Assembly: GCA_030248065.1 (NCBI GenBank)
Contig: JASAMV010007442.1
Coordinates: 1 to 64,000 of the forward strand
Source of the DNA: Rhynchonema sp. JSB1_4
Taxonomy: Eukaryota; Nematoda; Chromadorea; Monhysterida; Xyalidae
Length of the DNA: 64,000 bases
Direction of reading: 5' to 3'
The first letter of the stretch is position 1, and every line of letters starts with the position of its first letter. Of this stretch, positions 1-11,600 are shown piece after piece. The notes beneath the pieces are model-generated. The model was given only the letters and a program-made list of their open reading frames with translations, was not told the origin of the DNA and made no database searches. Both the position numbers and the translations under genes were made by a program.

Positions 1-430
1 AAAATTCGGCCGTAATCGGGCCGGCCGGCCCCCTCCTAAATGGGGTCGGTGAATCCCCCCCCCCCAAATACAGCCCCCCTAAATGGTCGCAATCGGGCCG
101 GCCGGGCCGGGCCCCCTCCTAAATGGGGTCGGTGAATCACCCCCCCCTAAATAAAGCCACCCAAATACAGCCCCCCTAAATGAGGTCGCAATCGGGCCGG
201 CCGGGCCGGGCCGGGCCCCCTCCTAAATGGGGTCGGTGAATCACCCCCCCCCCTAAATAAAGCCACCCAAATACAGCCCCCCTAAATGAGGTCGCAATCG
301 GGCCGGCCGGGCCGGGCCGGGCCCCCTCCTAAATGGGGTCAGTGAATCACTCCCCCCCAAATAAAGCCCCCCGGAGCTGATTCACTGACCCCATTTAGGG
401 TGGCTGTACCCGGCTGGCCCGGCCCGCTCT
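1..430. repeat. GC-rich tandem repeat with C-tracts
   Basis: The block CCTAAATGGGGTCGGTGAAT recurs at about 38, 121, 225 and 331, giving periods of 83, 104 and 106 bp. Between copies lie runs of C, AAATAAAGCC or AAATACAGCC, and (GGGCC)n. The last copy is followed at 370-405 by an inverted version (TGATTCACTGACCCCATTTA), so the right edge can fold back. Related GGGGGCTGTATTTT and GGGCTCTATTTT strings occur at about 30 kb, so this is a dispersed family and not only a local satellite. The left edge is cut by the window. Confidence 0.85.
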
Positions 431-539
431 TGCAAATATCACGCCCGGCCACTTTCTCAATGAAAGCTTCCATTTTCTTCACCAAACAATAGGTTCAGGA
501 AAAATCGCAAAAATTATGACAAAAATCGGGTAAAAAGTC

Positions 540-660
540 AGACACAAAAAAGTCGGGCCGGGCCGGGCCGGGCCGGACCTGGCCGGGCCGAGCTTTGGCC
601 ACCTCGGGCCGGACCGGAGATTTGGGAGCTCGGGCCGGGCCGGGCCGACCTCTGTCTAGC
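540..660. repeat. (GGGCC)n low-complexity tract
   Basis: A run of GGGCC/GGCCG units with short interruptions lies here. Similar GGGCCGGGCCGG tracts appear at about 31685 and 57480, each next to other repeats. Overlapping open frames here encode only Arg/Pro/Gly/Ala repeats and are composition artefacts. Confidence 0.75.
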
Positions 661-960
661 ACCGCTTCGACCAAAAAAAGAAAAAGAAAAAAAACCGAAA
701 AAGAAAAGGCGCGAACTTACAACCAATCAGCAGCAAACTCCACCCACTTCGCGCACTTAGCGCCACAGCAAATTTTCGGCCCCAGTTTCTCGCGATAGAA
801 GCAATATCCAATTTTCCCTTATGGACGTAGACACGTGTCTCGATGAGACAAATCGATTGGTATCTGACTCGACCCGATTGGTTCAGTTTCCTGGGAGGAG
901 ATATCGTTTGTCGCAAAAAGTGTAGCCGCCGGAAGTCACGATTTTCGGGTGTCTGAAAAA

Positions 961-2362
961 CCACTTTCCCATTGTCCGATCGAGCTCAAATTTTCAGCGT
1001 TTTGTTATGGCTTGACTAAGACTAGAAAAAAATCAAAACATTTTTCAGAACTAATCACACGCGTTCACACCAGCATCGCCGATATAACACGTGAGGTGTA
1101 GGGAAAAATCAGTTTTTCGAGCACGCTGATGTTTCACGTGCATGTTGGAAAAAATTTTTGCCACACGATTTCTTCACATCAACCTATCTTTCTGATAAGA
1201 ACATTACCAACGACGAAATCCAGCTTTTTCCTGGTTCGTGGTCTAATCTCAAAGTACTGCGAAACGCTAATGCGTTCTCGTAGATGTATACATGCCCAGA
1301 CTACCCCCGCCTGCACTTCCTCCTGCTGATGTACAGTGTATGTACACGGTACACCTGCAACCGGTTCTGTAAAGTGCTTCTTGATAAGTCCTGTGCATTT
1401 GATTGCATTTCTGCTTATGTTTTTGGTTTTTAAGTGTATTAACGCTGCACATAATGTCAGTTTATTGACAATTTTAAACGTTCCTCGTGCTGCTGTCTCA
1501 CTTACATATGTACATGCGTGAATTGGAATATAAAAAACGATACATTGTAGTTCTTTCTATGGTAGAAAAACTTCGATCACTTTAGAACTGCAGAGGTTAC
1601 ACATAATGTCATCGGTTTGTAGCATCGCACAAACTGCAGCTCTGTGAACGGTTCAAGCGAGCGCATAATCGTTTTGAGAAAAATCTTTTCCAATGCGCGT
1701 ATAATTCGAAAGAAAATTGTTATTTTATTGTGTATTGGTAATTTCGTACCACTCCACTGTTGCTTTGGAATGGAAAGTTTTTACGCAGCGCGTATAATAT
1801 TTCCGAATGTTCTCACGATTTGCACTATTATTATATTCTAGTATATTTTTTCAGGAAGGTTGCTGAAGGTATCTACAGTGTATAGCGGGCAAGCTGGACG
1901 AAATTGCTTTTCCACAATTTGTAACCTGATTGTTTTGTTATCGCCAGCTGCAGGTTTTCAACCTGCAATGGAAATGGAATTTCATAAAAAATGTTAATTC
2001 ACATTCTCAATCCCATTTTTGGCATGCATGGTGTTTGTGATAAATATCAAGTTTCAGGCATTATCTCCGACAATAAATCCAACCGTTCAAGCCTCCGTGC
2101 GCCCTCCCACGTTGTTGTTATGTAAACAATTCTGCCGTTTAACATTTTTATGCTGAATGTATAATTCCCAAAATGTTGAACTCGATCACCTGTGCACCGA
2201 ACGGCGTCAAAAACACGTTCTGCCTGTTACATATAGATGTATTTAGACTTCCGTTGCGGCTTTGGTAAACAAATTTCCTAAAAAACCCACATTCACACGT
2301 ATATGGTACAATATTCTGCAGGCGCAGCGCGTAAATAAAAATCAGCTCGTGTGCATACATGA
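961..2362. other. Upstream non-coding region of the M1 peptidase gene
   Basis: No convincing exon is seen. The stretch is AT-rich, its open frames are short and lack splice-supported similarity, and it precedes a long first coding exon. One copy of the 10-mer TGATGTTTCA lies at 1127-1136, which may mark a 5' UTR intron, since other copies are mostly intronic. Confidence 0.5.
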
Positions 2363-5300
2363 ATGTGCGATAATAACAGTGGTGAGGTGAGCAGCAAAGC
2401 AGCCGTAGATCGCCACCCGCTGTTACCCGATTCACCGCGTGCAAGTGTACGCGCTAATTTGCCACGCAACGAAGTGGTTGCACGCGTTACATCAACAACA
2501 ACAACAAACATAAATATGCAACCACAACCGACGCCCCCGCTCACACGACTAACCGTGGCTGACGGGCCCGTAAAAAATAATAAACCACCTCAATCAGCAC
2601 AAGGCAATAACGGTGCGAATATTTTCTGGTGCTGTCAAACCACGCAGAAATCAGCAGCCGCCGCCAGACAGCGACGTCACAAACTCTGTGTCCTACTTGC
2701 GTGTTTGATCATGTTCCTAATCGTCCTCGCCATCTGCCTGCTGGTCGTGCTCATCAGTATGGCCAGTGGTGGCCAGCCATCGTCAGGCTTGCAGCACAAC
2801 ATACCACAAGCTTGGATACTGCCACAATGCCATGACAGGGAGCAGACACCCGATAGGAAATGTCCGGCATTCGAGATCGGTAATGCTAGCGTGCCCATGT
2901 GAGTGGGGGGAGCAAGTTGTGGAACTGATCATAATTCGCTTTGTGCCTGTATGAAAATCAACTTTCGTTCTGAGGGCGGTGTCGGACTTGCGATCGGTCA
3001 GGTTTTTGGTTCTTAAAAGCGCATTCGGGGATTTTCGTGCTCGGAACATTCGACCAGCTGGTATTTTTGATTAGTGGTCAAGCAAGAACAACATTTGAAT
3101 GGTCGAATTTGAACAATGGTCGAATGTTTGATGCTCGATACGCTCAATGAAATATGTATACACGGTCAAGCCCCACTTCCGAGATCAAGCGAAGTTGATG
3201 TTTCATGCGGCTCTGCGTGTTTGTGTTTCTGATCTTGCAAATTAGGTTCTGTTTCTATTTTTTTATCTTGCACTCGTAAGTCAATCCGGATTTTCAGGAT
3301 TGTTCAGACATTCAGAAGTTCAGACATTTTTGCAGCATCGAAAACGAAACTCAAATTGCCCAGGATGGCCACTGGTACGGCGTCCGACCGGTACAGTACA
3401 CCATTCAATTGTCCATTCCAAATTTGGTCCGTAACACCGCCAATTATCCGCCGTCCGTCGACTACAAGAACAACATGTCGTTCTCGGGGCAGGTGACCCT
3501 GAATCTCAAGGCGGCCGAGCCGACTGAAACATTGGTGCTGCATCGCCACCCGGAAGCACTGGGTATTCAAGCGGTCACTGTGCACAGTTACTGTGGCACA
3601 AAGACTGTTTGTGTGAAGAAAGTGGAAATGGAAGTCAAGGGAGACCGATTTCGGGTGCATCTGGCTGAGAAACTGACTCGCGGTGAACTGTATTCAGTGA
3701 AGGTTGACTTCAGTGGACGTAACTACGGACGTAAAGCTGGTAAGACATGAGGTTTTGGTTGGATTTAGTAAATGCAGCGTTTCTACAGTAGTGACATAAT
3801 CGGGACACGGTATTTGCGATCATTGTGAAGAATACTCGCCACAGGTAGAGTGGTAATACTGGTCATGGGGCCAAAATGTCTCTATGGGGTCAAAGATGGT
3901 CATCATGAAGACGGTGCACTGTTCCAGCATCAATTGGCAATTTAAAATTTTTCAAGAGCTCCTTCGTGCATTATCCAGGACTGTACGTTGCTCAAACAAA
4001 GACCTCGCTGGGTTTGGGTACCATCTTCCAAATGCGCTACGCCCGTATGGTGTTTCCGTGTATCGACCATCCAGCACTGAAGGCCGTATTTAGTGTTTGC
4101 GTGAAACATCAGCCACAACAACGTGCCATGTCAAATGCGCCGGCTAAATCCAGGGAAATGGTGAACTCAGGGTGAGGATCTGATAGTTGCGAATTTATTT
4201 TTTACTTTAATTTTAAATTTTTATCGATTTATAACCCTTATTCATGTTAACATTCACATATCATATACTTCCAGTGACAACTCCACGCTCGTGCAAACGT
4301 GCTTTGATGACACGGTCCCGCTGCCCACCTATGTGTTCACATTCAGGTTGGTGTTACATGCGGGTCAAAATCAGACTTTGAACATTGCATCTTTTGCATT
4401 TGGCTCTTTTATGCCCAAATTTGAGTCACTAAATGTTTCAGTGTTCTCGGCAACTACGCCATGCACAACAGTTCGTCGTATCCGAATGCGAGCAAGGCCG
4501 ACTTGCCAAACGTTGGGGTAAGGTATCGAGCAATCATACTCGTTCTCAACATTTCCTTGAAAAATCAGGCACAATCTGTCTTGCAGGTATTCCACACAGT
4601 CGACCTGCCGGGCGACAAGATCGCTTGGATTCACGACGAAGCCGTGCACAACATTGAACGCATGACACAAATGACGGGCACGCCGTTTGTGATGCGAAAG
4701 ATGGACTTTCTCATACAACCGACACCGTTCTGGGGCATCGAGAACATGGGACTCATTGCAATTGACACCTACCACGCCAGAAACCCCGAGTACAATTTGG
4801 CGCACACAATCGTCACACATGAGGTCATCCACCAGTGGCTCGGCAATTTGTTCACCGTGTCAACGTGGGGCGAGATTTGTCTGCAAGTTCGTACACATAC
4901 ATATACATATATCGCTGGCTTCTTGCCAATTATGAATCTCAGGTTGTGCATGTGAACACCATGCCCTTGGCACTTTGATGTCAGTTTTTACTTGGCTGGG
5001 TTTCGTCGTATTGATGAAACATCGCAAACCAAACCCTGACGACCCAATTGCAGGAGGGTCTAACCGCGTATCTCGAATGGGTGATATCGGACGAAACGAA
5101 GCTCGAAGATTTGGAAACACAGCTAGAGACCAAAATGAACGAAGCGATGCGAGCCGAGAGGAAAAGTCATCCGATCATCAGGTACAGTCAGTAATGGAAG
5201 GATTGGGAAACATAGGTAATTTGTTATGTGAATTGTACAGGATATATTTTTGGTTGTCCGTGTGCACTTGCAAATGGGTGGTTTAACTTTGTGGTGGCAC

Positions 5301-7910
5301 ATGATGTTGCAATGAAAACGGGAACGGGAATGTACGGGAAAACGCAAGTACAAACCAAACTCCTTGATGAACAAAAAATTGCTCGCTCCAACTGGGACTC
5401 GAACCCAGGTCCTTTCGATAATCGTGTGCACTTGGTTTTTAGATTGTTGCTTCACTACGTGCATTGCTTGTGGTGGCTCTCTGCCATCGCCATGCACAGA
5501 CGTGACTGAGCTCTGTTTATGAGTTTGCACGCAGTGATGTTACAGCCCAGCAATAAGATCTGCTGGTGGGGCTTATTTGGAGTCAAGTATGCCAGAGGCG
5601 TTCGCAATGACGACCCCTGGCGCCTCCGTTTGTCTCCGAAAGCAGGGCGAAACAGACCAACATTACTGCACTCAGGGTACTGTTTATACAGACAGTAGCG
5701 CACCGGGTGATCGTCAGTGCGAATGCACCAGCTGACAATGTCAACCGAAAACCCAACACTCAAACACAATCTATGGCTCACCACGTTGTCCGGTCCTGTC
5801 TTGCAAGACCAGCACCAAAGCGAAGCAATCACCATGCTTGACATGAGTGTGTACGCCAAGTCTAAGCCATTCCAAAGTATATTCCAACCTTTGTAATGAC
5901 TGATGTTTCATTTGCAGACCATTCGAGGAAACACAACAGATCGCCGATGATTGCTTCACGAAGCCACCCCTTATCTTCCACATGATCCGTCGTGCCTACG
6001 GCAATGATGTTCTGTTCACGTTCATGTCCCGCATGTCACATGTGTACAAATACGGCCATGCGGGACTGCAGCAATGGAAGGACATGCTGGTGCAGATAAC
6101 TGGCGATGAGACTGCTGGTGAGTGCCTCACTTCCTTGCTGATGACACTATATGTATTTATGGTGAGGAGTTTTGAACGCGATTTTGGTTCCCAATTTGCC
6201 CTCCAATACATACCACTCCAGAGAATGTGCTTCATAATCATCGATCATGAAACAGTAGAACGCATTGGACAGTGTTTCCGAAACCGCAAACGATTTACTG
6301 AACAGATAAGGCTGTGAGCAGATAAACGCGGAATGCGGAAATTGGTTAGCAGATAAACGCGGAATGGCAGATTTCTGCATTCCGCATTCCGCGTTTATCT
6401 GCTAACCTTTGCGGAATGGTGCGTGCTTGGGTGACGATGACAACTTCCAGCGTGCTGACCTCAAAATGTTGCGTGTTAACGCAAACAGCAACTGAGAGGT
6501 TTGACCAAAAGCATAAATTTACTTGCAGAATTGCAGAATTCCGCAAAGGTTAGCAGATAAACGCGGAATGCGGAATGCAGAAATCTGCCATTCCGCGTTT
6601 ATCTGCTCACAGCCTAATCGATAATTCTCGTGACTCACTGTATTATGAAAATGACGTTTCACAGGCAAAATGCTAGGCACGTGGTTCACACAAGAGGGGT
6701 ATCCATACGTCATGGTCACCAGAGCCACGGACGGAATCAAAGTGGAACAAAGTGTTAGCTTTTTGCGCAATGTTTGTCGAATGCGATTGCGTGACACAGT
6801 GAAACATCACAATGACCGTTCTGTAATCTCAGGTTGTGACCGAGAACAAAGTGTTGCATGATCCTAACAATTCGAGCTACGACCCGTTTCCGATACCGCT
6901 TAATTATGTCGATAGCAACAACAACGAATGGTAAAAAAGATTTTTCAATTCTTCTAAACTGTTCAGTGAATATAAATCGATTCCCTATCCAGGACCGGTC
7001 TGATGATATCGGCCGAGACGACGATTAGCTTGACGGATCAGGCAACGTACCACGCACTCGACGTTAACAACACCGCTTATGCACGATTCGCGTACACGGC
7101 CGACAACTACAGGGGCATTTTGGACATGTGTGTCGAGGACAGGAGCAAATGTAGACTGAATTTACATCAGGTTAGTCAGTTGTTGTGTCAATATACATGT
7201 ATTGTCCCCCGCCAGGCACCGACACCAAAACCCCCGCAAGGCAAAGGAAAGGGGAAAAACTCTAAAAAAAAAAACGTCTGGTCGAGTGTGCACTTTGAGG
7301 CGTCACGGTCGGGGCCCGGATGGCGCAGAGGTGACAGAAATACGTACACCTTCGTGAAGCAGTAGCTAGCCGTACCCACACTAGCTGAATAGCACATTGT
7401 GCCATGTACATAATCAGTTGCCAGCTTGTTGAGGTTTCACAGGCAAAAGTATCATTTAAAAACAGTTGGTTGTGTCAAAGTCAAAGTCAAACCAACCCCC
7501 TTGTGCTAGTCCCAACAAAGTGCATACGTTAAGGTCTACGCACCATCTCTGATGACCCTCCGCTTATGCAGGTCAACTATCTGTTCGACGATTTCTGCCA
7601 CGGCATTATCTCGTCCACCCTACCCCTGGAGTCCGACCTCTCCGCGGCATCATTGTGGACGGACATTTTCGCCACCATCCGCAAGTACAGCCAAAAAGGT
7701 ACACCCGAAAAGGTGCTATCGCTGTCACGCACGTGTTTGTGTTGTGTCAAATCACCGGAGGAAATCGCCATCGAGCCACCCGGGCGACCGTGGAATCCGG
7801 GATGTCGTTATGACTGGAACGATGGCTGTAGACACACGAAGCTGATGAAATTCTTGAATCGGACTCAGGAAATTGAAGCAGCCGCTCGGGGTAGGAGGAT
7901 TATGATGTAA
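2363..7910 (+). CDS. M1-family (APN-like) type II membrane aminopeptidase, probably catalytically altered
   Basis: Twelve exons: 2363-2898, 3336-3739, 3979-4171, 4275-4346, 4442-4517, 4587-4886, 5054-5181, 5918-6117, 6665-6741, 6833-6930, 6993-7170, 7572-7910; 866 aa, all phases closing. The exon 1/2 and exon 9 boundaries are the least certain. A Ser/Pro/Thr-rich cytoplasmic tail of about 105 residues precedes one membrane segment (about 108-133), the type II topology of aminopeptidase N. The zinc site is intact: HEVIH at about 505-509 and the third ligand Glu 18 residues later (about 528, QEGLTAYLE). Two conserved elements differ. The exopeptidase GAMEN motif reads WGIEN (about 476-480), and the position of the transition-state Tyr (family pattern SYxKG) aligns with Phe (CFTKPP, about 583). 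The C-terminal helical domain looks short. Family membership is secure; peptidase activity is doubtful. Confidence 0.9.
5385..5840. repeat. Dispersed-repeat copy with a tRNA-like T-arm, in intron 7 of the M1 peptidase gene
   Basis: On the minus strand, about 5387-5412 reads like a tRNA T-arm (CTGGG-TTCGAGT-CCCAG) with a B-box-like core. No matching acceptor, D or anticodon arm is found around it, so it is not a tRNA gene. Further along (about 5620-5740) lies a reverse copy of the dispersed GCACTGACGATGA repeat also seen at about 10040, 18980, 37990 and 41105. A tRNA-derived SINE is possible but unproven. Confidence 0.4.
6309..6615. mobile_element. Foldback/MITE-like element in intron 8 of the M1 peptidase gene
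   Basis: The ends are inverted: AGGCTGTGAGCAGATAAACG at the left and its complement, ending CTGCTCACAGCCT, at the right. Inside, GCAGATAAACGCGGAAT occurs repeatedly in both orientations, so the element forms several nested hairpins. It has no coding potential. No convincing target duplication was identified. Confidence 0.7.
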
Positions 7911-8617
7911 TCTTTTGTTAAATTTTATGTGCCGAAATTTGCAAGATGTTCATATACACGCAACTCATCGTGGTGTTTTATCCAGCCTTTCACGCCATGA
8001 TCTGGTAATGGCGTTTTTGGCACCGTTTTGCTATGCCGTTTATTGTTCTGAAAAAAATCAAACAGACAATTGAAATTTTTCGATTGCATAATTGTTGCTC
8101 CTAATTGCTAAGCAATGATAACGTACAACAGTTTGGTAGCGTGCCCAAATGAAAATTGTATATGTTATTGGTCATATTTTACAATCCAAGTGCACATTTC
8201 TAAACTCGACATTTGATTTGCCATTGTTCAACGCGTGCTGGTCATTTTGCCGATTATTGACCCTTTTGTTCGTTGTTTTTTGCATCAAATTCTACTTATG
8301 TATGATGATAGGCAGCATAATAATGAACGACTGTTTCCTGTACAGAATAAACGGGTTTATGTTACGTTTCATGTTGCGTGTTATACTTTAATAAAAACTG
8401 TCAAAGCTGAAGTGACCACCATTGTATTTTCTGAAATTGAGCTACAAACTGAATTACAAACACGCGCAACACGACAGCATAATCGATCACACACACTTTA
8501 CACTGCACTCGGACAGAAAAGGACAAAGAAAAACGGAAAATAAAAAAGAAAACATTAAACGCGGCTGTAGGGGTTACCCAGCACAATTGACACCGTGATT
8601 CGTAACTGTTGTAATTA
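7911..8617. other. Convergent 3' intergenic region (M1 peptidase / DDB1)
   Basis: This AT-rich stretch separates the plus-strand peptidase stop from the minus-strand DDB1 stop and must hold both 3' UTRs. AATAAA hexamers lie on the plus strand at about 8344 and 8386. No other gene is seen. Confidence 0.6.
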
Positions 8618-11600
8618 TCAATGTACCCGACTTAGGTCTTCGACTATCTTAATCAGTTCGTCTGGTGTGGCGTCGCGGCGCATGCCTGAAACATGTTTCG
8701 TTTCGTTTGATTCAACCAAAAGAATTATCCTTTTGCGCTTCATCTGTGAAACGTCAGCCAGTCAATACAGGAAACCGTTACTGTGGACTGGTGAATGTTT
8801 CACGCAGCGTATACAATCAGACGCTAACCATCATCACTTGGTGCCGGCATCAACAGCCCATCGCACACTTTCTCCACGTCGTCTCTGTTCATGTCCAGTA
8901 ATGTTTCAATCAAGTCACCATCCACGAAACCCCTGAAACAACAAAATGGTACATAGTTCATGTCTGAGCCTGATCACAACAAACGGCCTTGCTAAATCAG
9001 ACAAGCTGACTGACTTAGCTGGTTCCTGTTTGCGTTCGGTGTACCATTGCCGCCAGACAGAGTGGTCGAGACGGCCGCATGATGCACACACTTTCTCGAT
9101 CTTCTCTTGCAGCTCGACAAGGAATCTGCAATCAATCGGTTCAGACGTGCAAAAAGAAAAACTGAAAAATATTCAACCGACTTGAAATAGTTAGGTGGGA
9201 CTTGTGCGACGAAGCCAATACCGCCATCGACCGTAGCGAACAGAACGGGTGTGCTGAGTGGTGGGCCTTGTTCACCGGCACTTTGTTGCATCACGAGCGA
9301 ACCGTGCAGAAATACGTTGATCATTTGACCCACATGGAATGCACCCGTTTCCTGTGAATAAATGGTGCAATCATCTTGTGAACATATGACCTCGTGAATT
9401 CATGAAACTTATCGGGATATTTATTTTGCTGAGGTTCTATTTCACAAATCTCTAGCGATGATCGCTGTTTTTTCAAAGGGCGCTGCTTAGAAAGCAAACA
9501 CGAAACATTTGTTACCGCAGACTTTCTACGTGTAGAAACATTACTGGCAAACGCGTTTTAGTTTTGAAGTCAGGTGGCCAATTGGTGCCTTTGCACTGAG
9601 GATGCCGATTCTGAAGTTCAACGAAGAGAAGGACAGCCAAAAGCATGCTGCACACTGAATAAACAAAACAAACTTGCAACTGCTGTCGTTCCTCATCGTT
9701 GGTGGCTGCGCTGTCCTTCTGCACCGTGAATATATTGAATCCATTCTCTCCGCCCATATAATTGTCGTCGTCAATAATCTCCACACTCGTTGTCCACACC
9801 GGCGCGTAATGTCTGCACGCACACGATGGACAAGTTTTACACAAACAAACTCTGCAATTTTCTCAACAAATAACTACGAACCGCGATATTTCCTCGAAAC
9901 TGCCTTCGAGCGGTTTGTACGACAGCACGTTGATCGAACGCTGTAGGTCGCCGCAAACGACAAAATCGCCTGAAATGCACATCAATCGAATATTGAACCG
10001 GCGCGAATGTCTCTTTGGGGTTCCGCGGTCCTCAGGTGCATTCTCACTGACGATGACCTAATGGACGGGCCAGTTCCGAATGCAGGTCGAAACGGACAAC
10101 CGAAAAAGCACATTACTGTACAATTGATATAACGAACGCGAATAACACAAAAAACAACAGCCAAGCTATCCAAACGCACCTTTCGTCTTCAGATAGAGCG
10201 CAACGGTGTAATTGAAGTGCGAGCATTCCAATCGCAACTCTTTGTCGCCCGACACCCATTCAAACAATCGCACGCTGCTGTTCACAGCGGCCAGCAGTTT
10301 GCCATTCAACACTGCGAGTGAATACGGACAGCCTTTGATATCGCGCTCGTGCACAAACTATAAGGAATCGAATGAGATTAGGCACCAAGACGCACAACCG
10401 AATAACGTCATGAGAAGTTCGAATTACAGAAGCACGATCATAAATGAGCAATTTTGTTATATCATCGACTGATGTCTCAAGCTTTTCCCAATTGTTCAGT
10501 AATCATATCGTGCAACTTGAGGCAGTGACATGAAAGCTCACCCACACGTGGGATGCCAAGAGTCAATCAAGCAAGGCGTGAGCCTTTGGCCAACCCTGGC
10601 CCAGCCTAAACCCAGCTCTGAACATGGCGTTGTAGCGAAATTTTGCGACAAAAGGTCAGAACAACCCACATTTAACTTCCCATCGCCACAATATTGGAAC
10701 ACAATCAATCGTCCCACGCGCGCCTCTGATTCGTCCATATTGATCAACGCGGTGCCGACCACATAATATGGGGTGGGGTCATCACCTGATAGGGACATCG
10801 TTTGTGATATGTTTATCTGTTAAATTTGTTGGAATTATTTCGATGGTTTAGTTTTTGATTTTTTTCGCAGAACGACAATAACAAAGACAGCAATCAACAA
10901 CCAGCACTGAAGACATTGGGTGATATTTTCGAAACGATGTAAAGGTCGGTGGAAAGCTCGGTGTGAGAAAGTTCAGTGTAAGCTCGGCGTAAGCTTGAAA
11001 CATTGCACGCTGAGCAAGCAGCAGACGCACGTTTCTAAACGAAAGGTCAACTTTGATGGTTTGCTGCGCAAGCTAAAGCGTTTGTTTGTAATCTGGTTCC
11101 TTTAAGCTGGTTGCACAAACGTTTTAAAGGAATATTTGTAAGTTACCTAACATTTCGCCTCAAGGCTGTTGAGAAATTGAACATTCATTGACGGCGGTGC
11201 CAAAAATTTTGATGTCACTAACTGATCGCAGCACGAAATCAAAACGGCTCCATAAAAGGTTACGAAATTCATAAATATCGTTTAGAAACGCTTGTGCAAC
11301 CAGCTTAAATGAACCAGATTGCAAACAAACGATTTACACTTGCACAGCAAACTGCCAAAGTTGACCTTTCGTTTAGAAACGCGCGTCTGCTGATTGCTCA
11401 GCGTGCAATGTTTCAAGCTTACGCCGAGCTTACACTGAACTTTCTCACACCGAGCTTTCACCGACCTTTACACCCAACTGACCTTTACACCGTTTCGAAA
11501 ATGTCACCCATTGTAAGAAGAAAGCAGGAAAAATTTCATTTCTTTAGTTTCTTTTATTAGTTTTCCTTCGTTGTCCTGGCAATTGCGAACGTATCAAGGA

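Noticed and set aside
5387..5412. tRNA gene on the minus strand
   Set aside because: Only a T-arm/B-box-like segment is present; no matching acceptor, D or anticodon stems could be formed.
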